Shown: in pieces, positions 1-8,523 of the stretch | How the letters are laid out: each line of letters begins with the position of its first letter | How positions within the stretch are numbered: the stretch's first letter is position 1 | DNA from: Moraxellaceae bacterium | GTDB taxonomy: Bacteria; Pseudomonadota; Gammaproteobacteria; Pseudomonadales; Moraxellaceae | Length of the DNA: 35,534 nucleotides | Assembly: GCA_014378805.1 (NCBI GenBank) | Contig: JACMMY010000222.1 | Span: 1-35,534 of the forward strand | Direction of reading: 5' to 3' | Notes under the pieces: generated by a model | Databases searched by the model: none | Told to the model about the DNA's origin: nothing | The model's input: the letters and a program-made list of their open reading frames with translations, nothing else | Made by a program: the position numbers and the translations under genes

Positions 1-2
1 AA

Positions 3-308
3 GCGCAATCAGGTGAAGCCTCAGAAGTCGTCCGTGTACGTGTCTTTGCTGCACGCGAACGCCAAATGACCCGTCAAAAAACGACAAATCAATCATTAAC
101 GCCAACCCAGCTTGATCAGTTTGTATTATTGGGCACAGCAGAACAAAAGCTCATGCAATTGGCACAAGCACGGTTAGCCTTGTCAGCGCGCGCCTATCAT
201 CGCGTGTTGCGTGTGGCGCGAACAATTGCGGATTTAGCGGATAGTGAGAATGTGCTGTCGCCACATTTGACGGAAGCGTTGGGCTATCGTGGTTTTGCTC
301 AAACTTAA
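3..308 (+). CDS. comM: ComM/YifB family Mg-chelatase-like AAA ATPase, C-terminal part only
   Basis: The frame is open from base 3, so the gene begins before the window. The visible 101 residues are the C-terminal helical part of the YifB/ComM family (Mg chelatase-like AAA+ ATPases). Recognisable pieces are an R-x-R-Q type region near the left edge and the closing stretch with LSARAYHRVLRVARTIADL, which is the most conserved part of the family tail. In Haemophilus and Acinetobacter, ComM is a helicase acting on branch migration during natural transformation, after DNA uptake. The ATPase motifs lie outside the window, so activity cannot be judged. No terminator directly follows; a stem-loop starts about 40 bases downstream. 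Confidence 0.85.
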   Translation, partial: AQSGEASEVVRVRVFAARERQMTRQKTTNQSLTPTQLDQFVLLGTAEQKLMQLAQARLALSARAYHRVLRVARTIADLADSENVLSPHLTEALGYRGFAQT

Positions 309-345
309 ACAACCATTAACGATATAATGACTTCATCTAGACTCC

Positions 346-384
346 GTTTAGTGGTCTTCGTTTAGGTTAGAAGCTTCCACTGAA
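346..384 (+). other. Imperfect stem-loop after comM
   Basis: TTTAGTGG at 347-354 pairs with CCACTGAA at 377-384 (one G-T pair), and CTTC at 356-359 pairs with GAAG at 370-373. There is no T-run, so it is not a standard terminator. A TATAAT hexamer lies just upstream at 323-328. The 180 bases between comM and the next gene hold nothing else I can name. Confidence 0.35.
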
Positions 385-488
385 TAGATTACAAAAAACA
401 CTCAATGAGAATTGAATCACCCTGAAATATTCTGCGATGTGCCGCGTCTATAGAACACCACAATGGGTTTTATGGGATGAGCAGCATC

Positions 489-1226
489 ATGAATAGCAGT
501 GTTGCGAAATTTTCAGGATTGGTTCTTTGGGGTGTATTACAGCAAGCGAATGCAGCTCAGGCAGATTTACACTTCCAAAGCAGCAGCTAACAAACGCAAC
601 TGTTAGAACTCTATACCTCGCAAGGCTGTAGCAGTTGCCCTCCCGCAGAACATTGGTTGCAACAATTCACCAATTCACCTCGGCTATGGTCGCAGATTAT
701 CCCCATTGCAATGCATGTTGATTATTGGGATGACTTGGGGTGGAAAGATCCTTACGCAAACCTTGCATACACCCAACGTCAACGCGCCTACCGACAAGCT
801 GGACACGTTGGTGGAGTTTATACCCCAGGTTTTGTGGTCAATGGACAAGAGTGGCGCGGCTGGTTTGATCAAAAATCATTACCGACCCTAAGCGGTAGTT
901 CAGGCATTCTGCAAGTCACCGCTAAAAACGAACAGTTGATCGCTGAATATAGTGGGAAGAATGAACCCCTTGTATTGCACGCCGTATTATTAGGTTTTGG
1001 GCTTAAAACCAGTATTAGTCGTGGTGAGAATCGACAACGTGTTTTGGAAGAAGATTTCGTCTCGCTGGCGCAAACAACCAGTCAATCGATCGACAATCAT
1101 TGGCAATTAAAAATCCCCACGTCTACGATCAATGCCAAACGCTATGGACTGGCAATATGGGTTGAACGACCGAATCAAATGTCACCCATTCAAGCCACGG
1201 GCGGCTGGTTTACACCTGAACCTTAA
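489..1226 (+). pseudogene. DUF1223 family secreted protein gene, broken by an in-frame TAA
   Basis: The reading frame starts at ATG 489 behind a GGGATGAG ribosome-binding stretch. It encodes a short hydrophobic export signal ending near residue 23 (ANA-A), meets TAA at 588-590 (codon 34), and then continues in the same frame to 1226. After the stop comes the DUF1223 hallmark LELYTSQGCSSCPPAE, with a CxxC pair at codons 47 and 50, followed by a full-length thioredoxin-fold-like body. The family is exported and of uncertain function. The next in-frame ATG (657) lies past the CxxC motif, so a restart would give a protein with neither signal nor motif. This looks like a recent single-base nonsense change (CAA to TAA is one simple route) or a sequence error. 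It converges on the acyltransferase pseudogene and shares a terminator with it. Confidence 0.8.
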
Positions 1227-1256
1227 AGGTGTTTAATTTACTCAAAAAAATCAACA

Positions 1257-1296
1257 CTAAAAATGAGGTAGTTAATGATTGTAACCTCATTTTTAG
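1257..1296. terminator. Bidirectional terminator between two convergent broken genes
   Basis: CTAAAAATGAGGT at 1257-1269 is perfectly complementary to ACCTCATTTTTAG at 1284-1296. The A-run and T-run flank the stem, so it can work for the DUF1223 gene on the plus strand and the acyltransferase gene on the minus strand. Confidence 0.8.
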
Positions 1297-1310
1297 TCTT
1301 GATGAACGGA

Positions 1311-2117
1311 TTATTTCAGTAATACTTGCGCTTGAAGTTCGGCCAATCCTTCACGCATGTGACGTAAGAGCTCATCTGTTAATGTATGTACGGTATGCCC
1401 TTCGACAGAAATTGCAGGAAGCGGCAGCACATGTGCACGTACTCGACTACGGCCTAATACATCTTTCAAATGCGTCCCAAAACTCATTTCGCCGATATAC
1501 GGCATCACCGAATCCAACCGACCATCAGGCCCTTGGTAACACAAGATCAAGGGCTGCACAGGTGTTCCTGTTTCTACAGCTGCAGACAGCAGTTTGCTAT
1601 GTAACCGACGAATCTCACGACCATCTGTCGTGGTGCCTTCAGGAAAAAATAAAACGGGTAATTTTTGGCGTAAGAAACCTGCAATCTGAACAGCGACCGC
1701 TGCTGAATCGCCTGATCCACGTTTTATAAATAATGCCCCACCTGCTTTTGCTCAACGTCCAATCACGGGCCAGCTCGCTACATCGGCTTTTGATAAAAAA
1801 AATACTGGTGCAACAGAACCAATCACGGGAATATCAACCCATGACACATGATTGCTTACCCATAATGCATGCTCAGTGGGCATCTCACCATGAATTTTAA
1901 CCTCAACTGCTAAAGCACGGCAAAGTCGTTTACAGACATCGCTCACCACACGTGGATGATGGGGCTGATTAGGCTTAGTCAGTGCGCCACTCACTCCTGC
2001 TGCATAAAAGCCCTGACCAACAGCGACCAGCAGACCACTTGAACGTAAGATTCTACGGATTTGACGACGGGTTTGAGTCGGTAAAGTTGCAGCAAAAGAA
2101 GGTTGTACTTCAGACAT
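1311..2117 (-). pseudogene. PlsC-type lysophospholipid acyltransferase gene, broken by an in-frame TGA
   Basis: Read on the minus strand from ATG 2117 (MSEVQPS; another ATG lies 12 codons upstream at 2153). The first 121 codons carry the acyltransferase block I motif NHVSWVD (H90, D95). A TGA at 1754-1752 follows R121, then the same frame resumes with AKAGGALFIKRGSG and the block III motif FPEGTTTDG, and runs to 1311. The whole frame is about 268 codons, normal for 1-acyl-glycerol-3-phosphate or lyso-ornithine-lipid acyltransferases of the inner membrane. A leucine codon such as TTA changed to TGA would explain the break. The truncated product keeps the catalytic His but lacks the second substrate motif, so it should be inactive. 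An OlsB-like gene lies at 32275-33144, so an OlsA role is conceivable but unproven. Confidence 0.82.
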
Positions 2118-2153
2118 AAATGCTCTCAAAAAAAACCTTAAAAATGATTTCAA

Positions 2154-2463
2154 AAAAACATTGACCTGATATTAACCAGATCAGGATCAAACCTGTGAAT
2201 CCTTAGCTTAATCGATAATTCACATCAGAATAATCCCTAAATATGACAACGATTAAATATTCACTGATTAATAAGGATAATATTCAAATTCTACACACTC
2301 ATACACAACGCCAAACAAAACGAGCTACAGCGTTCAACAACCCATTTGCGTATACATGGTATACTGCGCCATATAGGCAAACACGCTTATTTTCAACAAT
2401 AATGCGTAGCGACTTGCCGTAAGATTTGATAGACAACTCACCTCATTTTCAGTATGGATATGT
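2154..2463. other. Spacer between the divergent acyltransferase pseudogene and hflX
   Basis: About 310 A+T-rich bases without a credible reading frame. It should hold divergent promoters. The only element I can point to is an extended -10 upstream of hflX. In enterobacteria hfq precedes hflX; it is absent here. Confidence 0.5.
2357..2365 (+). promoter_or_regulatory. Candidate extended -10 promoter for hflX
   Basis: TGGTATACT at 2357-2365 fits the extended -10 form TGnTATAAT with one mismatch, about 100 bases before the hflX start. There is no good -35 hexamer at the usual distance. The element sits in two copies of the palindrome GTATAC (2350-2355 and 2359-2364). Confidence 0.4.
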
Positions 2464-3903
2464 ATGGAACTGTTTGACCGACCGAGTGGTGGCGAACGCG
2501 CACTATTGGTTCACCTGAATATTAATCAAATCGACCATCAAGATCTTGAAGAATTTCGATTGCTTTCCCAATCGGCAGGCGCTGAAATTATTGATCTGAT
2601 TACTGGCTCTCGCAAAAGACCTGATGCTCGGCTTTTTGTTGGTAAAGGCAAGGCTGAGGAAATACATCAATCCGTCGTTCAGAATGCGATTGATCTGGTG
2701 ATCTTTGATCACACCTTGACGCCTGCGCAAGAGCGCAATTTAGAAAAAATATTTGAATGTCGCGTTGTAGATCGGACAGGTTTGATTCTGGATATTTTCG
2801 CCCAACGTGCGCGAACATTTGAAGGCAAACTGCAAGTCGAACTCGCTCAGCTTGACCATTTGGCTTCTCGCCTCGTGCGCGGTTGGACTCACCTTGAGCG
2901 CCAAGGTGGTGGTATTGGTCTACGAGGTCCTGGTGAAACGCAGCTTGAAACCGACCGTCGTTTATTGCAAATTCGTGTTGGGCAATTAAAAGATCGTCTC
3001 AACAAAGTTCGCCAGACTCGCAAACAAGGTCGCGCGGCTCGCCAAAAAGCTGATATCCCAACCGTTTCCTTAGTCGGTTATACCAATGCTGGCAAATCGA
3101 CGATGTTTAATCGACTTGCTGAAAGCGATGTTTACGTTGCCAATCAACTATTCGCAACACTCGATCCAACACTACGTCGCTTAGAATGGCAAGGTCTAGG
3201 GCCTTTGGTTCTTGCAGATACCGTAGGTTTTGTGCGCCATTTGCCGCATGGATTGGTTGAGTCGTTCCGCGCAACCTTAGAAGAAACCTTAGAAGCTGAT
3301 TTACTGCTTCATGTGATTGATCAGAGCAGTGAAGATCGCGACGAACAAATTGATGCCGTAGAAGCTGTGCTTAAAGAAATTGGTGCTGAAGTGCCTATTC
3401 TCAGGGTCTACAATAAAATTGATATTAGCGGTGATGCACCTTCACTCCATGAAGGCTCACCCGATGTGCCTGACCGTGTCTATGTGTCCGCCTATAGCGG
3501 TGCGGGCATGGACTTGCTCAAACAAGCGGTACAACAACGTCTTTCTGTTGGCAAAGTCTCGACTTTTCACCTGACCTTACCGCTTAGCGCGGGACGTTTG
3601 CGTAGTCAGTTCTACCGATTAGGCGTCATTCAAACTGAAAACACCCTTGATAATGGCGCGTCTGAATTAGCGGTCATGCTTGCCATTCCTTTACTGGCGC
3701 GAATTCTGGCAGAAGCGCAGGTGAATCCTGATGATGTTTTGCCTGAAGCTGAAGCGATCTTATTTCGCAGAACGTTGGAACATTTTGAATTGGCAAAAAT
3801 TGAGCGTGCGCAAGCCTTAGCCAATCAAGAGGAAACGTTTGAAGACCTCGATATTGAAGATGCTGATCTCGAAGAATTGACATCACCTATTCATTATTCT
3901 TAA
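2464..3903 (+). CDS. hflX: GTPase HflX
   Basis: HflX is a ribosome-binding GTPase that splits or rescues stalled 70S ribosomes under stress. The 479-residue protein has the family order: an N-terminal GTP-binding-N domain opening with ELFDRPSGGERALLVH, a coiled-coil/glycine-rich linker (GGGIGLRGPGETQLETDRR at about 148-167), then the G domain with P-loop GYTNAGKST at 205-213, DTVGF at about 252 and NKID at about 317. The C-terminal end is acidic (residues 455-475), longer than in E. coli. The start at 2464 is chosen because it gives the conserved N-terminus; there is no strong Shine-Dalgarno sequence. The next gene begins 10 bases after the stop and may be co-transcribed. Confidence 0.95.
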   Translation: MELFDRPSGGERALLVHLNINQIDHQDLEEFRLLSQSAGAEIIDLITGSRKRPDARLFVGKGKAEEIHQSVVQNAIDLVIFDHTLTPAQERNLEKIFECRVVDRTGLILDIFAQRARTFEGKLQVELAQLDHLASRLVRGWTHLERQGGGIGLRGPGETQLETDRRLLQIRVGQLKDRLNKVRQTRKQGRAARQKADIPTVSLVGYTNAGKSTMFNRLAESDVYVANQLFATLDPTLRRLEWQGLGPLVLADTVGFVRHLPHGLVESFRATLEETLEADLLLHVIDQSSEDRDEQIDAVEAVLKEIGAEVPILRVYNKIDISGDAPSLHEGSPDVPDRVYVSAYSGAGMDLLKQAVQQRLSVGKVSTFHLTLPLSAGRLRSQFYRLGVIQTENTLDNGASELAVMLAIPLLARILAEAQVNPDDVLPEAEAILFRRTLEHFELAKIERAQALANQEETFEDLDIEDADLEELTSPIHYS

Positions 3904-3912
3904 TAAACAGCC

Positions 3913-4371
3913 ATGACGACTATCCATTCAGATCAAAACGGCACAATCAACAGTGCCATCGACAACGAAATCACTCTCGAGAATCAACCTCAAACCGATT
4001 CCGCTCCAGTGGCTTTTGATTGGAAAATACTGATTGTCGTGACGGTGATTATTATCTTTATCCGTGAAGTCTCTGTTTGGCTGATGACACAAATTGGTTA
4101 TACAAACTTAGGCAACTTCTTAGGCTTATTTTTATTATTTGGCTTTGCAATTGCCTATCGCATATCGAAGGGTGACATCCCTACTCGAATCGTCACTGCA
4201 AACGCAAAAATACTCAAAGAAGGTATTTTTGCATTTCTGCCGATTTGTGCTGGCATCGGCACACTACTGGTTGGATTAGGAAATGACGCGGTCAAGATTC
4301 TGTTTATTATGGTTATTAGTACACTCATTCCCATGCGCATTTACGCCTACATCGTGAAGAAGTGGTTATGA
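3913..4371 (+). CDS. CidA/LrgA family membrane protein
   Basis: A 152-residue protein with a hydrophilic, acidic N-terminal tail of about 35 residues and then four predicted membrane helices (roughly 36-56, 65-82, 98-118, 122-145). The spacing and the sequence between helices, such as GNFLGLFLLFG, fit the LrgA/CidA (YohJ) family, described as holin-like proteins that influence murein hydrolase activity and, in other work, as carriers for pyruvate or related acids. The gene overlaps the LrgB partner by four bases (ATGA), so the two are translated together. The long N-terminal tail is unusual for the family, whose members often start right at the first helix. Confidence 0.8.
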   Translation: MTTIHSDQNGTINSAIDNEITLENQPQTDSAPVAFDWKILIVVTVIIIFIREVSVWLMTQIGYTNLGNFLGLFLLFGFAIAYRISKGDIPTRIVTANAKILKEGIFAFLPICAGIGTLLVGLGNDAVKILFIMVISTLIPMRIYAYIVKKWL

Positions 4372-5072
4372 TTGATCTATTCACACAACACATTGCTCAT
4401 GACTACTCCGCGAGTATCACGATTGCGGCTGGATTTATCTTAACTTTAATTGGCTATGTCACCGCAAGATTATTGAACATCCGTTTTCCACGTTTTCCGA
4501 TGGTGATCGCTGCCATTATTGTCGTTGTTGTATTGCTTGCACTGTGCGATTGGCATTACACCGCATACGCTCAGACGGTCGAGCCTTTATTTAACCACAT
4601 TCTGGGTTATGCAACGGTTGCTCTGGCGATCCCATTAGCAACCATTAAATTTGACCAATTGCCGATCAAACGCCTCATCGGCTTATTTGCTTTTGCCTCA
4701 GTCTTTGGCAGTGTGCTGGCCATGTCACTCGCCTATGGGCTGAATCTCGCAAAACCTGAAATCTTAGCGTTCGCAACGCGCGCAGTCACGACCCCAATTG
4801 CACTCAATGTTGCCGCAATGACCCACGCACCGCTGACGCTCGTGAGCTTTATTGTTATATTTTCAGGTCTCATCGGTGCAATACTCTCACCATTGATTTT
4901 GCGCAATATTGATGATGAGCGCGCGGCAGGATTTGCGCTCGGACTTGCCGCTCATGCCATTGGCACAGCGCAAGCATGGCAAAGAAGTCCAATCGCTGGC
5001 GAATATGCTGCCTTCGGTATGGCAGTCAATGCTGTCATAACCGCACTTTGGGTCATTCCCCTCTTCTCCTAA
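4368..5072 (+). CDS. CidB/LrgB family membrane protein
   Basis: The partner of the preceding LrgA-type gene. The start at ATG 4368 overlaps that gene's TGA (ATGA), the usual arrangement; a GTG six bases upstream is less likely. The 234-residue protein is nearly all membrane helices (about seven). It carries LrgB (YohK) signatures: AVTTPIALNVAAM near 140-155 and the conserved region ending GLAAHAIGTAQAW near 190-205. LrgAB/CidAB pairs control cell-wall hydrolase activity or export small acids; which role applies here cannot be read from sequence. No regulator of the LytSR or CidR type is adjacent. Confidence 0.88.
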   Translation: MIDLFTQHIAHDYSASITIAAGFILTLIGYVTARLLNIRFPRFPMVIAAIIVVVVLLALCDWHYTAYAQTVEPLFNHILGYATVALAIPLATIKFDQLPIKRLIGLFAFASVFGSVLAMSLAYGLNLAKPEILAFATRAVTTPIALNVAAMTHAPLTLVSFIVIFSGLIGAILSPLILRNIDDERAAGFALGLAAHAIGTAQAWQRSPIAGEYAAFGMAVNAVITALWVIPLFS

Positions 5073-5167
5073 ATGATTTCAAAAGTCTCACATCAATACG
5101 ACACAGGTTTATACTAAAAAATCGCGTTTATGCTATAAAAATAGAGACAAGCATGAGGTGAGATGTT

Positions 5168-5641
5168 ATGAAAATATTCGTAAAACAATCTTTATTTGCG
5201 ACTCAGGTTTTAGCACTGACGTGCTTCATGTCTAGCATGGCATTGGCAGCAGACGTGACCGGAACTTGGCGTAGTATTGACGACAAAACTGGCTTCGCCA
5301 AGTCTATTATCAGAATTGAAAAAACGGCCAATGGCACCTATAGCGGCACGATTGAAAAAGTGCTGACCCACGAAGGTTACATACCGAAAAAGATTTGCGT
5401 GAATTGTCCAGCGCCATTTACCGACAAACCCATTGAAGGATTAAATATCATCTGGGGCTTAGTGACGACGCCATCAGCAAGTGGAGTCTATGATCAAGGT
5501 AAAATTTTAGATCCGTTGAGTGGAAAAATTTACCGCGCCAAGCTGACCCTCGGCGCCAATGGTCAAACACTTAATGTCCGTGGCTATATCGGCTTTTCGA
5601 TGTTTGGGAGAAGTCAGGTCTGGCAACGAGAAACCGAATAA
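5168..5641 (+). CDS. DUF2147 domain secreted protein
   Basis: The 157-residue product starts with a typical export signal (basic MKIFVK, hydrophobic core, cleavage after ALAA near residue 28). It then matches the DUF2147 pattern: VTGTWRSIDDKTG at the mature N-terminus, a CxxC pair in KKICVNCPAPF near 75-80, and the closing RGYIGFSMFGRSQVWQR. DUF2147 proteins are small periplasmic beta-barrel-like proteins of unknown function, common in Acinetobacter and other proteobacteria. A GAGGTGAG ribosome site precedes ATG 5168. It seems to be a single-gene unit, with 96 bases before it and 170 after. Confidence 0.88.
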   Translation: MKIFVKQSLFATQVLALTCFMSSMALAADVTGTWRSIDDKTGFAKSIIRIEKTANGTYSGTIEKVLTHEGYIPKKICVNCPAPFTDKPIEGLNIIWGLVTTPSASGVYDQGKILDPLSGKIYRAKLTLGANGQTLNVRGYIGFSMFGRSQVWQRETE

Positions 5642-5814
5642 AGGAGTAACCACGGCCAAAACAATTGTCCATAGAGGCGCAATAAACCACCTTACGTCTA
5701 ACGAATCATCAAATTAAATGAAATGCGCCGGATAAATGCTACTATTAAAGTGTATTAGTTCTCACAAACTAAGCTTGTAAATTAGGATGATTTAGATTTG
5801 GCAAAAATACAGGG

Positions 5815-7071
5815 ATGATGCGCGTAAATATGAAGAAAGAGCGTCCAACCGCCATGAATAATGGAGTCTTTCAACTCGACGCAGATGCCGAGTTTGACCC
5901 CCTCGTAGAACCACAATTCTCCGAAACAGAAATTAAAACCACATTAGATACTGGGATATGGTTTTTACTCTTCCCTGAGCACATTGAAAAAGAATATCGA
6001 AAACAATCACGCGTCAGATCGATCAAGACCTATCGATTTAATGGGATATTCGCCTTTGCTGTGTTTGCAGTCATTTGTATCAGCGTCGTCAAGCTCATTC
6101 CAGCCAGCAGTTATACACAATGCGTTTCAGTCTATGCAGCCGGCGGACTTATTATGCTTGGCGTACGCATTCTTTCATACTTTAGAATGTTTGATCGCTG
6201 GTTTTATCGATATGTCACAATCAGCGCCTCGGTGATGATTACCATTGGCGTCTATGCCAATAACGCTATCCCAATGGGAGCTGCCACGACATTATCGTAT
6301 ATCAGTCTGACCTACATACTATTCTTCACCTATTGTTTTGTCGGATTACGTCTGCAACTTTCGTCACTTGCAAACTTAATGGGCGGAGCATGTGGTGTTT
6401 TACTGACGTATATAACTGGCGCAAAAATGGACTGGCTCATCATGCCACAGACCTTTGCAACCGCTAGTTTTTTAGCCATGTTCCTCGCGTATGGATTGAA
6501 ACGACAAGAGCGCATTAACTTCCTACAGTCCTATTTATTAAATTTATCTCTCGAAAAGAGTAAACGACTCTCTCGCGAAGATGCTTTAACGGGACTGGCC
6601 AATCGTCGATATCTCAACGAAATGATGGTCATCGAATGGAATCGAATGCTCCGCCAAAAATCCTACCTGGCGATCATCATGATTGATATTGATTTTTTCA
6701 AACGCTATAACGATACCCTTGGACACTTGGCTGGAGATCAATGCTTACATCAAGTTGCAAAGCTCGTTAGTGAAGAAGCCAAACGAGGTGGCGAACTCGC
6801 AGCACGCTACGGCGGCGAAGAATTTGTCTTACTCTTTCCAGATATGACTGTAGATTTAGCCAAGCAGCAAGTCGAGCGACTGATCGCAAGGGTCAATGCC
6901 GCAGCAATTCCACATCCAGATAGCAGCCTGAAAATCGTCACCGTCAGCGTAGGCGTCTCAGTCGTAATACCACAACCAGAAATGTCGGTCGACGTTCAAC
7001 TCGGTCAAGCAGATGAGGCGCTCTATCGCGCCAAAGCAAATGGTAAAAATCGCTACGAATTCTTTGAGTAA
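5815..7071 (+). CDS. Membrane-bound diguanylate cyclase (GGDEF domain)
   Basis: The protein makes cyclic di-GMP from two GTP. It has about 80 hydrophilic N-terminal residues, then six hydrophobic segments between about 80 and 235 forming a membrane sensor that I cannot assign to a named MASE type, then a GGDEF domain from about 255 (LSREDALTGLANRRYL) to the end. The active-site loop is GGEEF at 333-337, a functional variant. The inhibitory I-site reads RGGE (324-327) instead of RxxD, so product inhibition may be altered. No EAL domain is fused. Start choice is uncertain: ATG 5815, 5830 and 5854 are all in frame, and 5854 has a GAAAGAG stretch at suitable distance. Confidence 0.92.
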   Translation: MMRVNMKKERPTAMNNGVFQLDADAEFDPLVEPQFSETEIKTTLDTGIWFLLFPEHIEKEYRKQSRVRSIKTYRFNGIFAFAVFAVICISVVKLIPASSYTQCVSVYAAGGLIMLGVRILSYFRMFDRWFYRYVTISASVMITIGVYANNAIPMGAATTLSYISLTYILFFTYCFVGLRLQLSSLANLMGGACGVLLTYITGAKMDWLIMPQTFATASFLAMFLAYGLKRQERINFLQSYLLNLSLEKSKRLSREDALTGLANRRYLNEMMVIEWNRMLRQKSYLAIIMIDIDFFKRYNDTLGHLAGDQCLHQVAKLVSEEAKRGGELAARYGGEEFVLLFPDMTVDLAKQQVERLIARVNAAAIPHPDSSLKIVTVSVGVSVVIPQPEMSVDVQLGQADEALYRAKANGKNRYEFFE

Positions 7072-7252
7072 AATATGTTTCAATAGGACTCAACGATCAC
7101 GCGCTAAAATTTAATAAATCACCGTACATGATTGTTAAATTTTTCGATTGTGCGCATTTTATTTCCACGTTACTCCAGCATATAAGTCAAAAAATATACA
7201 CATGGATTCTTCTTATTACCTACCTCGGAAACGACTTGGCGGCTTTAGTAGC

Positions 7253-7738
7253 ATGAACCGATCGAGTTGGACTTTATTGCTAATTGGTGTTCTTCTTATT
7301 CCAATTTGCCTCTATTATTTCTCAGCCTATTGGGTGTCGCATCAAGTGTTATCCGCACTAAAAACTCAAGATATTAATGAATTAAGACAGAGGATTCCGA
7401 GCAAGCTCATCACCGACCTTGTGCCCAATACGCATCCTGAAAAAAATTGGCAAGGTGCAGGCAGTCAATACTTAAAACATGTATGGCCGAAGCTATATCA
7501 AGAGATTGATCGCGAAGTTTGGCTCTCACTGCATGTGCAGGGATTAAGTGATCGTGAGATTAGTCATTATTATGAACGTTATTTTAATCGATACGCCTTA
7601 GATTTAGGGAGTGATCACGACAAGATTCGCATTGAGTTTGAACGCACCCGATTTATCCAATGGCGCGTTCAGCAGGTTTGTTATCCTAATCCGCAGCCTG
7701 CTGTGGTCGAGAATCGTTGCCCATCCTCTAATCGATAA
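7253..7738 (+). CDS. Small membrane-anchored protein of unknown function
   Basis: I do not recognise this 161-residue protein. From ATG 7253 it has a basic-polar start (MNRSSW), one clear membrane helix (about 6-27), and then a soluble region rich in charged helices with DREVWLSLHVQGLSDREI in the middle. That layout recalls the DUF2939-type one-helix proteins of Moraxellaceae, but I cannot confirm it. An upstream in-frame ATG at 7148 would add 35 residues without adding hydrophobic character. Its last 58 bases overlap the 3' end of apaH on the other strand, so the C-terminus is read from DNA constrained by apaH; the last 15 or so residues may be little selected. Confidence 0.6.
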   Translation: MNRSSWTLLLIGVLLIPICLYYFSAYWVSHQVLSALKTQDINELRQRIPSKLITDLVPNTHPEKNWQGAGSQYLKHVWPKLYQEIDREVWLSLHVQGLSDREISHYYERYFNRYALDLGSDHDKIRIEFERTRFIQWRVQQVCYPNPQPAVVENRCPSSNR

Positions 7739-8523
7739 GCCACCAAACTTCCGCCCCAAACACAACCGCCATCGAGTGGAACCGCATTCAACATCTGCCC
7801 TGCACCTTCTAGAGCGGCCCAATGTCCAAACAAAACATTTTCTATCCGCTTAAATTGGGGTTGCCAATTAAACCACGGTGCAAAACCATCGGGCATCGGC
7901 GCATCCAGACCATCTTTAAACGCAAACTCTAAACGACCATCCGCATCAACCAAACGCATCCGAGTCAGGTAATTGGTAATCACACGAAGCCGCACTGAAC
8001 CCTCTAAATCATCAGACCAAACATCTGGATCATTACCATACATATTTTCAAGAAAACGATCTAACTCAATAAATGTGCCACGCAAGGTCATCGCGACTTC
8101 AAACGCTAGACTTTCGGCTTGCGCTATCGTCCAGCAATGCGGCAAACCTGCGTGCGTCAATACATAATCAGCATTCGGACGCAGCAATAACGGCTGTTTA
8201 CGCAACCAATTCAAAAGCACAGGTGCATCAGGCGCTTCTAAAATCGGTGTAGTTCGGTCGTTTTTGCGAATTTTGTTATAGCCACGCCAGACTGCGAGCA
8301 GATTCAGGTCGTGATTACCTAGCACCGTCCGCGCAACATCTTTTTCACATAATTTTTTTACAAAACGTAAGGTCGCAAGCGAATCTTCACCGCGTGCAAC
8401 CAAATCGCCTGCAAACCACAGACAATCTTGTTTTTCGTCAAATTCAATGTGTTCGAGCAAGGTTTGTAGTGCGGTAAAACAGCCTTGCAAATCACCGATC
8501 ACATAGTTGTAGCGTATTGGCAT
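7681..8523 (-). CDS. apaH: Symmetrical bis(5'-nucleosyl)-tetraphosphatase ApaH
   Basis: ApaH hydrolyses diadenosine tetraphosphate to two ADP and also removes Np4 caps from RNA. The 280-residue protein is full length. It has the calcineurin-like metallophosphatase motifs in order: GDLQGC (10-15), GDLVARGEDS (about 40-49), GNHDLNLLAV (about 69-78) and HAGLPH (about 124-129). It starts at ATG 8523 with a one-base overlap with the rsmA stop (TAATG), so translation is coupled. The order rsmA-apaH matches enterobacteria except that apaG is missing. The 3' end overlaps the convergent unknown gene. Confidence 0.96.
   Translation of the reverse strand: MPIRYNYVIGDLQGCFTALQTLLEHIEFDEKQDCLWFAGDLVARGEDSLATLRFVKKLCEKDVARTVLGNHDLNLLAVWRGYNKIRKNDRTTPILEAPDAPVLLNWLRKQPLLLRPNADYVLTHAGLPHCWTIAQAESLAFEVAMTLRGTFIELDRFLENMYGNDPDVWSDDLEGSVRLRVITNYLTRMRLVDADGRLEFAFKDGLDAPMPDGFAPWFNWQPQFKRIENVLFGHWAALEGAGQMLNAVPLDGGCVWGGSLVAYRLEDGQRFSTTAGCGLG

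Noticed and set aside
1229-1729. Plus-strand open frame of 166 codons
   Set aside because: It is antisense to the PlsC-type pseudogene, starts at a weak codon with no ribosome site, and its product has no recognisable family features.
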